From: Hirsutella rhossiliensis
Lineage: Eukaryota > Ascomycota > Sordariomycetes > Hypocreales > Ophiocordycipitaceae
Assembly: GCF_020360975.1 (NCBI RefSeq)
Contig: NW_025408683.1
Location: forward strand, 744,001-808,000
Direction: 5' to 3'
DNA length: 64,000 bases
Both the position numbers and the translations under genes were made by a program. Below the pieces are notes generated by a model. It saw only the letters and a program-made list of their open reading frames with translations. It was not told the origin of the DNA and made no database searches. Of the stretch, positions 52,847 to 64,000 are shown piece by piece (position 1 is the stretch's first letter; each line of letters begins with the position of its first letter).

Positions 52847-55800
52847 TGCTCGCCGACTCAGTGCTGGACCACGAGATCAAGGGCCAAAGGAGACGGCGCC
52901 TCGACAGCCATTGTCTCGCCCCCCTTCCCTTCCTCTGTTGACATCACAGGCAGGTGGAGCACAAACCATCCGCTGTTCATGATATACTGCTCAAGGCATC
53001 TGGCAAGGCTGGCGGGCGTCACCAGGGTACGGAGTCAAAGCTGTGTCTGCTGCTGGTGACATGGTCGCACATTACTCGTATGGCACGTCTTGCACTCGTC
53101 CAATCCCTCACGGGTCAAGGAACTGCAGAAGCTCGTCGGACGACAGCTGTCTCATTCCTCACGCCGTGCGCTCAAACGGTTCCGGCTCTCGTGCCAAAGG
53201 AAAGTTGCCAGCTGTCTAGCACTATGTTCTGCAGCCTGCAAGGGGGCCAATGTGTAACTGCAACCCTCTCGTTCAGGATCTCGCTGCAATCCCGCTGCTG
53301 CGTCGAATGCTTCGCTTCTAAACCATCGCGCCCCCGGCGCCGTCGATGAATCTGCTTTGCCCTCTAGGCAAATTTCTTGTGCGTCTAGGGTCATGAAGCC
53401 AAGGGCTGCGCCGTGGGCGCCACCAACGAACTTCGGCAACGGGTCATGATTCTCATCGTCTTGGGCTCGAGGATCTTTTCTATTAGTCCAAGCGTAATGA
53501 ACGGTGCCTCTTCCGAGTTGGTAACGCATCTAGCACCGCGGTCATCTTCAACAGGAAGACGCCAGCCGTTGGGAAACGGGTGATACAGACTAATGCTACT
53601 TTTCTCGTGCTGCTGAAACCGTCACCGTTTCCCGACGTATCAATGAGTTTGGCATCTGCAGAGGCATGCTGGCAAAGGCTAGCCGCTGCGCTCGTTGCAC
53701 AGGGCCGAGTAACGCACCTCAGAGGCTCCAGGCGGTGCTCGCTTGCGAATCGTTGCATGTGTCACTAACTGCGGCGTCCGCCTTTCCCTGGCAGACTGAG
53801 GCCAACTTGACGTGCCGCAACTCAACCATCTCTCATCCGACCTCGGCGTCGGGCCAGGCAACGGGACTCTGTGCGCCGTCGGTGTCTCCTTGCTGCAGCC
53901 GGAGCCGGTGCTCCTTTGCATCGGCGTCAGGCCCTCGCCTCACCACAAAGACAGCGACCCAAACCACGTCGTCGAACCGTGCGCAGGTCAGTAATGCCGC
54001 CATGACTTGCCTTAGCGCAGGGGGAGCCAGATGTGCCCCCCGGCAGCCTCGATCCTCGGCCCAATCGCCAGTACCGCAGACGTTGCACCTCGGCTGACTG
54101 CGCAGTCGGCGTGGTACGAAACGCGGGCCAGTCGGACGCTCGGGTCCCTCGTAGCCGGCCTGTAAATCCACGGGGGAGAGAAGGGACAGTGGGAGGGGGA
54201 GAGGCATTCTGCGCCGGCCGCCTGCTAGACACGACGTATATCGTCACGCCATGGCAGACGCCTGAGTCCTCGGGCGGCCTGGTCCTCGCTTTCTGGCGGA
54301 GCTTCGACACTGCGCCGCAGACGAACAGTGCCGTCGACACTTCTCACTGGTCATACGCGGCGAAACGCCGTGCCTGGGTTGGCAGAGGCACCAACAAGAA
54401 GCAAATTCATTAGCTGGCTACCCGACTACGCAGCAAGCGTCATGTCGAGTGCGTCCCTCCCGATGCTCCGAGAAGCGCGGTGTGATTGATCAGGGCAGGG
54501 TCAATATCCAGCCACTATGTGCTCTAGGCGAGCAGAGACCCCAACGCTGCCACTGGTCGATCCGGGCGACCCAACCCGATGAGTCGCTGAAAAGATGGGC
54601 ATGGCGTCGCTCTCACCGGCAGGTGAGACAGTTGTAAGGCGGACGGGGCTTTCGACACCTACAGGCAAGCATCCTCCCATGTCAAGACCCGTCTGTCTGC
54701 CTTGAAGAGACGGTTGTCCAAGTCGTCCCAAGGATGTGAGGCCGCTCACGACAGGACTCGTCGTGGGGCGGGTGTCTTGTTGAACGTGCTCAGGCAAACA
54801 GGCAATCCTTAGCGTAAGGCGCCTTGTGGGCCGCGTTGACGAGATCACTGGTCGTCTACGAGTCTGAGCTTATGTGGCTGATGCTCATCATCGGACGGAG
54901 CCAACAGCCAAGCACCAACGGGCCGCTGGATAGGCAACCGAGCGCTCTGTTCCAACGACCATCAAGGGATAAACAACAGCACACCCCCCTTGCTGTCCAG
55001 TGATAAGGATGGGGGTCCTCCAACCCAAGGCTGCGATATCGCTGCAGGGCCCAATTCCGTCTTCAGGTGGCGGACTCAGTAACGTGCAGCAGGGCTCGCT
55101 AGCCTGCTTGGCCTGCAGCCCGTATCGTCAGTGACGACACTGTGTTGGAGCCGAGAAGCGTCTGGCGTCCGGTTTGACGGAGCACCACCGGTAATCGGTC
55201 GACGACGATGCTAAAATTACAACATGGCGCCAGTAGTTCCTTGCGGCTGCTTGCCCTTCACGCGTCGGCGAGGGCACAACACCTTTGGTGTTGCGCACCA
55301 GATTGCGTCGAGACAGAATTCGGACGCAGCAACAACTCGCTGCTCCTGGCGTAACTCGTGGCGTCAAATCAGTGCACCACGCCTTGCTACACGCGAGGGC
55401 AGGGCCAGAGTGAGCGAGCTGCCAACCTTGGGTGGCGCCTTTGCGCCTGTACGACCGCGAGATGTCGGGCTTGGGCTAGCCGTCGAACAAGGCCATGGGG
55501 TGACAAACCCCGTGTGCCCTTTTCCTCTTCTTACTGGGTCTTGACCCTGGGCTGGTCGGAGTTAAGCGTCGAGAGAACACTGAAGGGACTTGAGGCTGAA
55601 AGATGCGCAGCCAAGCATCTCAGACCCGGCTTAGGTACCAACTCGCAGAGACCTGAGTCGCCGCTGAGAGCAAGACGCTCGTGTTTCTACCCATGCGGCT
55701 CATCACCGCTGATCCTCTCGACAAAGAGGACTCTCACGGTGCAAGTCGGCTGTCAACGTCCCTCCCGGGGCAGGGCTTGGAGGCTGGCCCTGACGGAGGA

Positions 55801-58226
55801 GAGGGCAAAGCCTCCGCCGTTTGTCTGAGCAGCACGTGTCCCATCTGCAACCTCGCACCGACCGCTCGGCGACGAATGCGCCACTTAGCGTGTAAACGAC
55901 TCAGCAACATGACCCACCCTCTTCCTTTTATACCCGTCTTGGGGGGGTTATTATCTCGCCGACATGCCGGGGCGTTTGGCCGCACACCATAGATGCAGCC
56001 CATGAAGATCCGCACGGGGGTTTGTCTTCTCGTCTCCCCTCTTCTTGACGAAATCGACACTGTTGGGCTCGGTTACACGGCAAAAGGTAGCGGAGGCATC
56101 TGCTGCTGCATACCCCCCCTCCCCTGACGAGCGAGCCCTGAGGTGCATGACACCTGTTGACGTTTGTGCGTTTGGAGGTCCAGCCAGGACCTTTGCAGGG
56201 GGGCGTGGCGTGTGTTGCTTGGGCCGCGATCTCGTACGACGGCGTGCAGTCCACAGGGGCATCCTCCGGCCGTCATACATATGACGATGAGGGTGGTGTG
56301 CTGCATCCTGCTCGTCTGGCTTCACATGGGCCGTTGGCGAGCTGTGCTGAAAGCTGGAGCTTATCTTGATACTGGCCTTTACTCTATGGACTCGTGGTGA
56401 TGCTGAAACGAGCAGACGGCGGCGAGGCAGGAGACTGAAGGAGAGTCGGAGGGCATGGCCGAAGTGGAGGCAGGACGTCTCCAGGCACAACAGACGAGTC
56501 TACACGATCGAGGCGGTGTCTCCCACAAGTGCCCAGCCGGGATGAGGCGTGTACCCGCCCGAGGTTCGGAGGGTGGAGCCATGATTGCCACGGAGCTTCA
56601 GAGAGTGGAGTGATGATTGTCAGGGCCAATGAAGTGCCGACCAGCTCAGGCGAGGAGCCGGGGGGGAGGGGGCATATGCTCCTAGTCAGCCGCGGCGAAC
56701 TGCGGCTGTGGTAATCGCTCGAGAGAGGAGAAGAGATCGTCGTGGGGGGAGGGAGAGGGAGAGACTGGGGGGAGGGGTGCGCGTGTGTGTTGTTTCGACA
56801 GGGCCGCCGTCTCAAAATGTCTGAGACGATGAGAACTTTAATCAGATTGGCCGGCGGCATGAAGCGTCAACCGAATCCAACGTCCAAGCAATCTTCTCGG
56901 CCGAGTTGCCCTGTCCGTTGTATGTCTGGATGCCATGCGCCGGACCCTCGTCTCCCTGCAGTTACACGACCATGGCCTGTTCGTCCCCCCTCTTCGTCTT
57001 TTCCTCTTCCAACAAGGCCTCGGGGACCAACGAGGATACTTACTCCCCCTCAACGGGTGTCTGTGTCTATGTGTGAACTCCCCGCTACAATCGCAGGGTG
57101 GCGGATGTGAATCGTGGTGTGAGCAAAGGGGGTCGGGGTCCCGGGGCAAGGAGAAGAAGCTGGCAAGTGACGTATGCCGTGTACCGGGAGGCACGTTCAG
57201 AGAGCTGGCACCGTTTCTCAGACACCCAGTCACTTTTGCTTATCTACAGGCGGTCTCTTTGTCCAATCTAGAGTTGGGGAGGGGGGGATACAGGAAGGAC
57301 GGACGACAGACGGGAACCGTTGCAAATCGCCGGCAAAGCGCCAGAGCCAGGGGGGTGGGGGGTGTGGCGGGAAAGCAGATGTCTATGCAAACAGAGCCGG
57401 AGCATCGGACTGACTGCAACGGACAGGCTCAGGTCGGGGGCGGCCAGAGTCGTACACGAGGGGGGGAGCAAGTGCAACGACATGACGGAGCTACCAGATG
57501 CTGCCCTGAGCCGACCGTACGTCTCCTCTCTCTGCGTTTCCCCCCTTTGACGTCTATCAAGCACCCGTCTCTCCGGTTCCTCAAGTATCGACTGCGAGGA
57601 GCCCAGCGGTGATCCCCTCCCCCTGTCGTTTCCAATCTGGCACGCCACTCGTATGCGCAGAGAGCAGCGAGAGTGGGGGCACACACAGACGAGGCAACAG
57701 AGGACCTTCTTCTTCTTCTTCTTCTTCTTCTACTTCTACCCCCCCCCCCCCTTTCGTCGTTTGGTCAGCAGCAGCAGCCCTGCGGCGGACACACGGTTCG
57801 TCTCTGGTGAGGGCAACACATGGACACCACACACACCTGTCAGTTGATAAACACCCCCCACCCCCCTCCTCACCGATTAAGGCGGGAGAGAGAGTTGGCG
57901 GGCTCGCAAGCAAACGCAGACAACGAGTACTAAAGTCCGCCTTCCCGTGCTTGAAAAGGGAAAACCCGCCGTTGACGGGAGTGAACGAGCCTTTGGAAAG
58001 GGGAGGGGGGAAATAAGAAAAGAGAGAGAGAGAAAGAGCCTTTTGTTTATCGAGCTTTGATCGGTGATCTGCTTGCCCTCAGCTCGTGCCCCCCCTTTTT
58101 ACCTCGTCCTCTTTCACTGTCCCCTTGACCCCCCGCACAGCCTCATCGCCCTGCAAACGCCTTTGGGCGGCGAAGGCTCGAAATTTATCGACCCGGCAAC
58201 AGCTTTTTTTCATTTACTTCGCCACC
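52847..58226. other. 5.4-kb gap, largest of the window
   Basis: No coherent gene between 52847 and about 57500: frames are short, overlapping and motif-free. GGGTACGGAGTC lies near 53025. The part from about 57500 is strongly C/T-rich, with a (CTT)n tract at 57706-57733 and C-runs at 57740-57752 and 57853-57866. It is probably the leader and promoter of the Zn2Cys6 gene. Large upstream regions are common for fungal developmental regulators. Confidence 0.45.
57706..57733. repeat. (CTT)n microsatellite
   Basis: About nine CTT units followed by CTACTTCTA and a run of thirteen C's, upstream of the Zn2Cys6 gene. Confidence 0.8.
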
Positions 58227-60020
58227 ATGGTCCCCACGGCCTGTTTCCCCACGAGCGCGGCCGCCAGGCGATACCAGCCGCGCACACCATATCTCCCGTC
58301 GTACGTGGAGCGCAGCAGGGCGATTGAGCACCGCGAACCGAACTGCACTGCCATGATGCCTGACGGGGCGGATGACACGACGTCCCAGAGGAAGCGGATC
58401 TCTGTTGCGGTGAGAAGATATCCCGTCTTGCTTGCGTCGTCTTGCTGCGCTGTTGCTTGACCCTCCCCCTTTCCTCCCCCTCTGGAACGCCCAACCCTGA
58501 TAAATGGATGACGGGAGCTAATGGAAGTGGGCGAGGATAGTGTGGCCGTTGTCGCAAGAGAAAGATTCGATGCAGCGGAGACGCAGGAAACGGCATTCCC
58601 TGCGTCAACTGCAGAAATGCCGGCTCCGAGTCTTGCCGGTTCCTACGTGTATGCGTCCGATGCCTTGCTTACCCTTTCCTTGCCTTATCTCCATTGCACT
58701 CGTTATGGCGGGACAAGACGCCGTGAGGAATTACAAGCTTACCTCTCTCCCCCCTTTAAGGTCTTATCTGAAGAAGTTCCGGCCAAGGGAGACTTTTCGT
58801 ACAATCTCGACGCCTCGCGCCTCGTCCAGGCCCGCGGGTCCTCGGCCGTGCCGATTCTGAGCCTGAGTGCCTACACGGACGGCGGCTTGGGGCTTGCTGA
58901 GAACACGGCCTTGTCTGGCTACCGAGGAGCGGGCAGTGGAGCTGGTGGAGGAGGCGGCGCTTGTGCGGCCAGCTCGTACAGTAGCAGCGGCGGCGGCAGC
59001 AAGCACTATCATGCTTCCACCATGGGATGGGGCAGCGGGTATGCCGACGATCCAGGCGTGGATTACACCATGTGCCCGCCGTCGTTCCAGACCGTGGCCG
59101 ACACTTCCTACCTGGCGACGCCTTACCGCCTGGCCTCTGGCACGCCTTCGGCGAAGCAGCCAGGCGGACCGCTCCTGTTCGTGGATGCCGAGAGCCCCTT
59201 TGCGTACGGCAACGTGTCGACCGCCGCCGCCGCCGTGGCGGGAATGCGGCAGCGGCCCGGTGCGGATACGGGGGGTTTAGCGTTTCAGAGCTTGGCCAGC
59301 CCGGGCCAGTCTCGCTCGCTGAACGGCACCGGCACGCATAGGATGCCCGGGGAAGCTCGAGGGCTGCCCGTTCCCGGCCCCGGCCCCGGTCCGCAGCCGC
59401 CGCCTTCGCCGTACTCGACGGACGGCGCCACGGCGGCAGCGGCATCGGCATCGGCAGACTACAGGAGGAATCCGCAGCAGGCGGCAGCAGCGATGGACTC
59501 GTCGTCTTCATCGTCGTCGGCGGTGAGCGGCGGATACCACGGCTTCGAAAGCGCCCAGCTGCCGTATGGAAGCCAGAGCATGGCCGGGCAGATGAGCCGG
59601 GCGGGCGACGTGTTTGTGACGGCGGCGTCGTCAGGGCTGTTGCCGGGCGCCGAGGGGTCTCTGCGGGCGTCGTCGGGACCTGAGACGGGATACAGTGCGC
59701 TTTCGGAGTCGGCTTTCCCCCAGAACAACCATCATCAACACCATCAACACCATCATCACCATCACAACCAACACCCGCAACGTCCTCGCCAGCCTCACCA
59801 GTCCGCTTCGACAGCCGACTCCGGCTCGACGAGAATGCCCCCCCCCCACGACAACGGCCAACCGTCGTACATCTTCCACCGCCGGCAGCAGCAGCAGCAG
59901 CAGCAGCAGAGCGGAAGCGCCCACGAGGGGTGCATCATTGCCGCAGATGCGGGCGCGGACAAGGGAGGGGCTGCAGGGGACGGCAGACAGCCACCGTCGT
60001 CGGTCAAGATGCGGGCTTGA
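58227..60020 (+). CDS. Zn(II)2Cys6 fungal transcription factor, 3 exons
   Basis: Exons 58227-58409, 58541-58648 and 58761-60020 give 516 aa. Introns are 131 nt (GTGAGA...ATAG) and 112 nt (GTATGC...TAAG). The start GCCACCATGG is an excellent initiation context. Splicing builds the binuclear cluster CGRCRKRKIRCSGD...CVNCRNAGSESC, with cysteines at residues 62, 65, 72, 81, 84 and 92, preceded by the basic RKRISVA. The third exon continues with FSYNLDASRLVQARGSSAVP and ILSLSAYTDGGLG, then a long low-complexity region rich in Gly, Ser, Ala, Pro, a His-rich tract and an eight-Gln run near the C-terminus. No fungal-specific TF middle homology region (Fungal_trans) is seen. The target genes are unknown; the DNA-binding role is from the family. 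Confidence 0.9.
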
Positions 60021-61094
60021 GTCTGTTGTTGGCGGGAGGGCAAGGGTGACGGGGCCAACAAGGGGGAGGGCCAACGGGATAAGGGGTTTTTATGTCATTA
60101 TTTTTGACCTTTTCTTTTTTATTGCGGTCCAGGCCTCTACGGAGACTACCGCCAGGTCTTTTGAGTGTGTTTATTCTCCCTTTTTTCATGCATTTGCAAT
60201 CTCCTTCTTTTCGTGTCTGATGCTTCTTCCATCGTCCTCTGCACGTCGGCGGGAGCCTCGACGGCCCGCCTTCAAGGCTGTTGGACGCAAACCTGCCCCC
60301 TCCTGTTGGACCCCAGACAGACGGGACGGACGGGGGTCTTGCCGAGGCCGAGGCTCCGGTCCCGATCTGGCACGGCAGCCACCCGCAAGGGGCGTGAGGT
60401 GTCATGTACGTGCCCGTCGGTGACGCTCAGGCGGGAGAAAGGCGGTCTGCAAGGGCGGGTGCGGGTGCCAACAACGCGGGAGGCGGGGCGAGGCGATGAT
60501 GAGTGAGGGAGATGGGAGATGGGGTGGGTGGATGGACGGGATAGGGGAGGGGGGAGGTGAGGAGGCTGGTGAGATAGAGGAGGTAAACTGGTTTTCACCG
60601 AGGAAGAGGGCAGCTCTTTTTATCTGGACACTTGAGTTGAGGGCTTCTGTTGCAAGATTCGATTCACAGTCTCCCGGGCCTGTCCTGTAGATGTCGTCCT
60701 GCCGAAAATGGGCGATTGGTCAAGGTCAAGATGAAGCTTTGGAGGAGCTCTCGTGGGAGCTCTCGTGGGAGCTCTCGTGGGTGTAGGGTAGCTCGCTGCC
60801 GGTGGGGAAATCGGCAGCGGCCAGTGGCGGCGGGGTCATTTCCACATAGCGGGGTAGGTGGTAGTAGCTTCAACTGTCACCACCAGCTTCAGCCAGCTGG
60901 ACAACCACGGCCATTCTCAACCCTCCATTGCCCGAGACCTCTCGTCCTCTCCCGCCGGCACAGCTCCAATTCCCATCAACAACAGACGGCGATTCTCTCT
61001 CTCTTCGTCCTTGATCAACTGGTGAGAAGAACCTCGACGCCAACGAAATATCCGAATAGAGCAGCCATCAACATCCAGAGAGCGAGCGCCCGCC
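60021..61094. other. Gap between the Zn2Cys6 gene and PMI40
   Basis: T-rich tracts at 60085-60190 suit the 3' UTR of the upstream gene. A 12-bp unit GGAGCTCTCGTG is repeated three times at about 60743-60780. No gene. Confidence 0.45.
60743..60780. repeat. 12-bp tandem repeat, three units
   Basis: GGAGCTCTCGTG repeated perfectly three times, each unit containing the palindrome GAGCTC, about 320 bp upstream of the PMI40 start. Confidence 0.85.
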
Positions 61095-62500
61095 ATGCAG
61101 GTCCCCCTCTTCCGCCTCGGGTGCGGCGTCAACTCGTACGAATGGGGCAAAAAGGGCTCCGGCTCGGCCGTCGCCCGCTTCGCCGCCGCCACGCCCTCGG
61201 AGCCGCTGTCGATAGAGCCGGGCAAGCCCTACGCCGAGGTACGCGCGCTTCCTCCAGAGACGGGGAGAAAGATTGACCGTCGTTTCTGCAGCTGTGGATG
61301 GGAACACACCCCTCCAACCCATCCAAGGACCTCGCCACCGGCCGCACCCTCGTCGACCTCTTCACAGGCAACAAGGCCCTCCTCTCCACCACCGTCTCGG
61401 CACGCTACGGCGACAGGCTGCCCTTTCTCTTCAAGGTCCTCTCCATCAACAAGGCCCTCTCCATCCAGGCCCACCCCAACAAGAAGCTCGCCGAGCAGTT
61501 GCACGCCCGGGACCCCCAAAACTACCCCGACGACAACCACAAGCCCGAAATGGCCATTGCCATCACCCCCTTTGAGGGCTTGTGCGGCTTTCGCCCTCTC
61601 GCAGAGGTGGCCCACTTCCTCGACACCCTGCCGCCCCTGAGACGGCTGGTAGGGGAGGACAAGGCCAGCGGCCTCGCCCGGGCGGCCGCCAAGGACAACG
61701 GCGAGGACAAGCAGGCCTGCAAGGCGGCGCTGAAGGCGGCGTTTGGCGGTCTCATGTCGTCGTCGGCAGAGAGCCTCGAGCGCGAGCTGCCGCAGCTCGT
61801 CGACTTGGCCAAGTCGGAGGGCGCCAAGTTTGCGGGGGGCGGCGTTGCGTCAACGGCGGGCGAGACGCTGGCAGAGCTGGTGACGCGGCTGCACGGGCAG
61901 TTTGGGCACGACATTGGCCTAGCGGTGCTCTTCTTGCTTAACTTTGTGACGCTGCAGCCGGGCGAGGCGCTCTTCCTCGGGGCCGATGACATCCATGCCT
62001 ACGTGTCGGGCGACATCATGGAGTGCATGGCTGCGTCGGACAACGTGGTGCGGGCGGGGCTGACGCCCAAGTTCAAGGACGTGGCGACGCTCGTCGACAT
62101 GCTGACGTACAACTACGCGCCGATTGAGGAGCAAAAGATGGTCCCGACGGCGTATCCTTACGCGACGCTCAACCGCATCGCCTACAGCTCCGGGTCGGCC
62201 GTAGTGCTCTACGACCCGCCAATTGACGAGTTCGCCGTGGTGCGGACGCTGCTGCGGGGCGAGGGGGCCAAGGCAACGTTTGAGCCCATTGACGGGCCGA
62301 GCATTGTGATGTGCACGAGCGGAAAGGGCACCATTGCGGTGGGGACGACGAGGCTCGACGTGAGCGAGGGCCACGTGTTTTTTGTCGGGTCGACGGCCGA
62401 GTGCGTGCTCGAGGCCGGGGCGGTGGGGGACGACGGCGAGTTTACGACCTTCAAGGCATTTTGCGAGGTGGACGACGCATCGGACAGGCAGAGGCTGTAG
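61095..62500 (+). CDS. PMI40: Mannose-6-phosphate isomerase, type I, 2 exons
   Basis: Exons 61095-61238 and 61292-62500 with a 53-nt intron (GTACGC...GCAG, branch TTGACC) give 450 aa. It interconverts fructose-6-phosphate and mannose-6-phosphate, feeding GDP-mannose for glycosylation, GPI anchors and wall mannan. The spliced N-terminus is [20 protein letters not shown], then [16 protein letters not shown] across the intron. Zinc-site and active-site regions are [55 protein letters not shown] and [11 protein letters not shown]. Length matches yeast PMI40 (about 430 aa). Confidence 0.95.
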
Positions 62501-63420
62501 GATTGTGTGACGGGCCGTGGAAACCATACAAAGAGATGAGGCAGATGGAAAATGAGGCTGACGAGAGTAGGTCGGATGGATGGCAGACTTACAAGTCACA
62601 TGACGACGGTCCTCAGGTACATACGACGAGATGATGCAACACTGGGGCACCCGCCGCATCCACCATTCTCATAGCTCCGATCAAGTACCTGTGGCAGTGA
62701 AATGTACCTGCCGCCGGCTCACCGCCCGCATTCTGCCGAGTCGGGTCACGCGACGTCTTTCTGCCGACACTCGGGGCGTCGATGCGCTCGTCTCGGATGA
62801 ACCACCAAGAACCTCCTTGTTGATCTGGTCCCGCCAACAATCCGGGGCGGCGCGCTTCAAAAGGGTTTTATACATTTTCTCTCCCCAACAGAAAAGCTGC
62901 TGCCGCCGCCGCCGCCGCCGCCGCCATTTTTACCTGCAGCCTCGCGTCGTGGGTTCACATATAAAATGGGTTGACGTCTGCTCGAGGGCACCATCTCTCG
63001 CTCCCTCGCTGCTTCTCTCCCTCTCGCCCCCTTTCCTCCTCCCTCACCCTCGTCCTCACCATCATTACAGGCTCAATCAGTACGTGAGTTGTTTATTATT
63101 TCCTTTTTCTCTTCGACTTGCGTCTTCCTTTCTTTTTCTCCATCCTCTTGCTCTTGCTTCCTTCCTTCCCCTCCATGGCCTTGGCACTTGCTGCCCCTGT
63201 CCAGAGTCGTATTGTATTCGGCCGTGATTCCCTTTCCGAAAATGTCTCGTCCATCGCAAGAGCCAGGCGCCCGGGCTTGAGGGCCGAGGCTCCTCTGCGG
63301 CTTGTGCGTCCTTTCTTTTTTTTTTATCCTTTGAGAATTGCCTCGCATAATTCTGTCGCTGTTTTGATTTTCCCACCACCTCCGAGACCCGGACCGTGCA
63401 GGCGGGGCAGGCAAAGCGGC
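62501..63420. other. Gap and leader upstream of SGF29
   Basis: A (CCG)n tract lies at about 62901-62924. From 62980 the plus strand is C/T-rich. A possible leader intron ends at GTGCAG near 63397-63402. No other gene. Confidence 0.45.
62901..62924. repeat. (CCG)n microsatellite
   Basis: About eight CCG units in the intergenic region. Confidence 0.8.
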
Positions 63421-64000
63421 ATGGCTGACAGGCACAAGCAGCTCCGCAGGGAGCTCGACAAGCTCAAGGAGGAACTGGGCCCCTACTTTCAGCAGACGCC
63501 GCCGCGCAGAGGAGGCCTTGACAGCGGTAGCGGCAGCAGCAACCCCCCCACGCCAAGCGCCCGCCACGACCAGGCCATGTCTCAGCGCAACCGCAGCGGC
63601 CGCGGCTCCAACCGCAACAACGGCAACAATTCGCACGGCGAGGAGGCCCAGATCTGGGACGCCTGCAAGTTGCAGATGGCCGAGATTGTCGCCGGCATCA
63701 ACGCCGAAAACGACAGCCTCGCCGAGCTCGTCGACCTCGACAAGCGCGTCGGCGTCACGGACCCGGACAAGGTCCCCGCCGACTCCCTCAAGCAGATGGA
63801 GCAGCTGTGCCGCAAAGGCGTCAAGTTCTCCGAGGCCAACATGAGCAGCCTCAAGGCCGTCACGGAGCAGCTGAAGATTCTGCGCGCCGTCGTCGTGGCC
63901 AAGGAGCAGGCCGAGGCGTCGGCCGCGACGTCGATGGGGCCCAGCAAGAGGGCCGCCGCCCGCGACAGCGCCGCCGCGGCCACGGCGGCGACCGCATCGC
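63421..64000 (+). CDS. SGF29: SAGA-associated factor 29 (Sgf29), 5' part, truncated by the window end
   Basis: Frame open from the ATG at 63421 to the window edge (193 codons). It starts with a helix (RHKQLRRELDKLKEELGPYF), then a Ser/Asn/Arg-rich part with MSQRNRSGRGSNRNN. The next segments are EEAQIWDACKLQMAEIVAGI, LAELVDLDKRVG, VPADSLKQMEQLCRKGVKFS and EQLKILRAVVVAKEQAEAS. These match the N-terminal coiled-coil of fungal Sgf29, which tethers the protein to the SAGA histone acetyltransferase module. The tandem Tudor domain that reads H3K4me lies beyond the window. The true start may be the in-frame ATG at 63577 (MSQRNRSG), which fits the usual N-terminus. Confidence 0.72.
   Translation, partial: MADRHKQLRRELDKLKEELGPYFQQTPPRRGGLDSGSGSSNPPTPSARHDQAMSQRNRSGRGSNRNNGNNSHGEEAQIWDACKLQMAEIVAGINAENDSLAELVDLDKRVGVTDPDKVPADSLKQMEQLCRKGVKFSEANMSSLKAVTEQLKILRAVVVAKEQAEASAATSMGPSKRAAARDSAAAATAATAS

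Noticed and set aside
55951..56490. 179-aa minus-strand ORF in the largest gap
   Set aside because: Open by GC composition; no motif and no start context.
1..64000. CRISPR arrays, prophage or bacterial operon features
   Set aside because: No spaced direct-repeat arrays; spliceosomal introns and gene families show a eukaryotic nuclear genome.
1..64000. Secondary-metabolite gene cluster
   Set aside because: No polyketide synthase, peptide synthetase, terpene cyclase or tailoring enzymes are seen; the Zn2Cys6 gene stands among housekeeping genes.

Overview
The window reads as nuclear DNA of a filamentous ascomycete, most likely a Sordariomycete of the Hypocreales type. The genes are GC-rich with short introns (about 53-130 nt, one of 312 nt), GTRNGT-type donors and CTRAC-type branch sites. 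Gene families typical of Pezizomycotina occur (a DUF3824 protein, a Zn(II)2Cys6 regulator, GPI-anchored wall proteins), next to decayed fungal transposons. All assignments come from reading the translated sequence; no database search was run.

Layout. 1-3258: an ERGIC cargo receptor (ERV41) convergent with a small secreted protein. 3259-6718: no recognisable gene. 6719-8293: a GPI-anchored wall protein with six 36-bp tandem repeats. 8294-12287: no gene. 12288-15231: a nested pair of non-LTR (LINE) retrotransposon remnants. 15890-16732: a P-loop kinase gene broken by one extra base, next to a small convergent ORF. 17851-29969: a housekeeping block with a DUF3824 protein, an ER-lumen DnaJ chaperone (SCJ1-type), a spliceosomal DEAH helicase (PRP2-type), complex I subunit NDUFB7 and RNA polymerase I subunit RPA43. 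32902-34836: a large secreted Pro/Lys/Cys-rich protein with a duplicated module. 35808-36982: GTP cyclohydrolase II (RIB1). 37382-38133: an internally deleted Mutator-like element. 38441-45965: a divergent coilin-like protein, a small membrane or GPI protein, ribosomal protein eS24 and the methyltransferase EFM3, the last two sharing a divergent promoter. 49228-52846: a small conserved fungal orphan and a PPIL4-type cyclophilin with an RRM. 52847-58226: the largest gene-poor gap. 58227-64000: a Zn2Cys6 transcription factor, phosphomannose isomerase (PMI40) and the 5' part of SGF29, a SAGA subunit.

The genes do not form one pathway or a biosynthetic cluster. Several serve the secretory route and cell surface (ERV41, SCJ1, phosphomannose isomerase as GDP-mannose supplier, the GPI and secreted proteins). 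Others serve RNA and ribosome biology (PRP2, RPA43, eS24, EFM3, PPIL4-type cyclophilin, coilin-like protein). The most unusual signals are the retroelement nest, in which the same 15-bp sequence abuts three element junctions and coincides with the reverse transcriptase YADD-coding site; the frameshifted kinase; the coilin-like protein; and the modular secreted protein.
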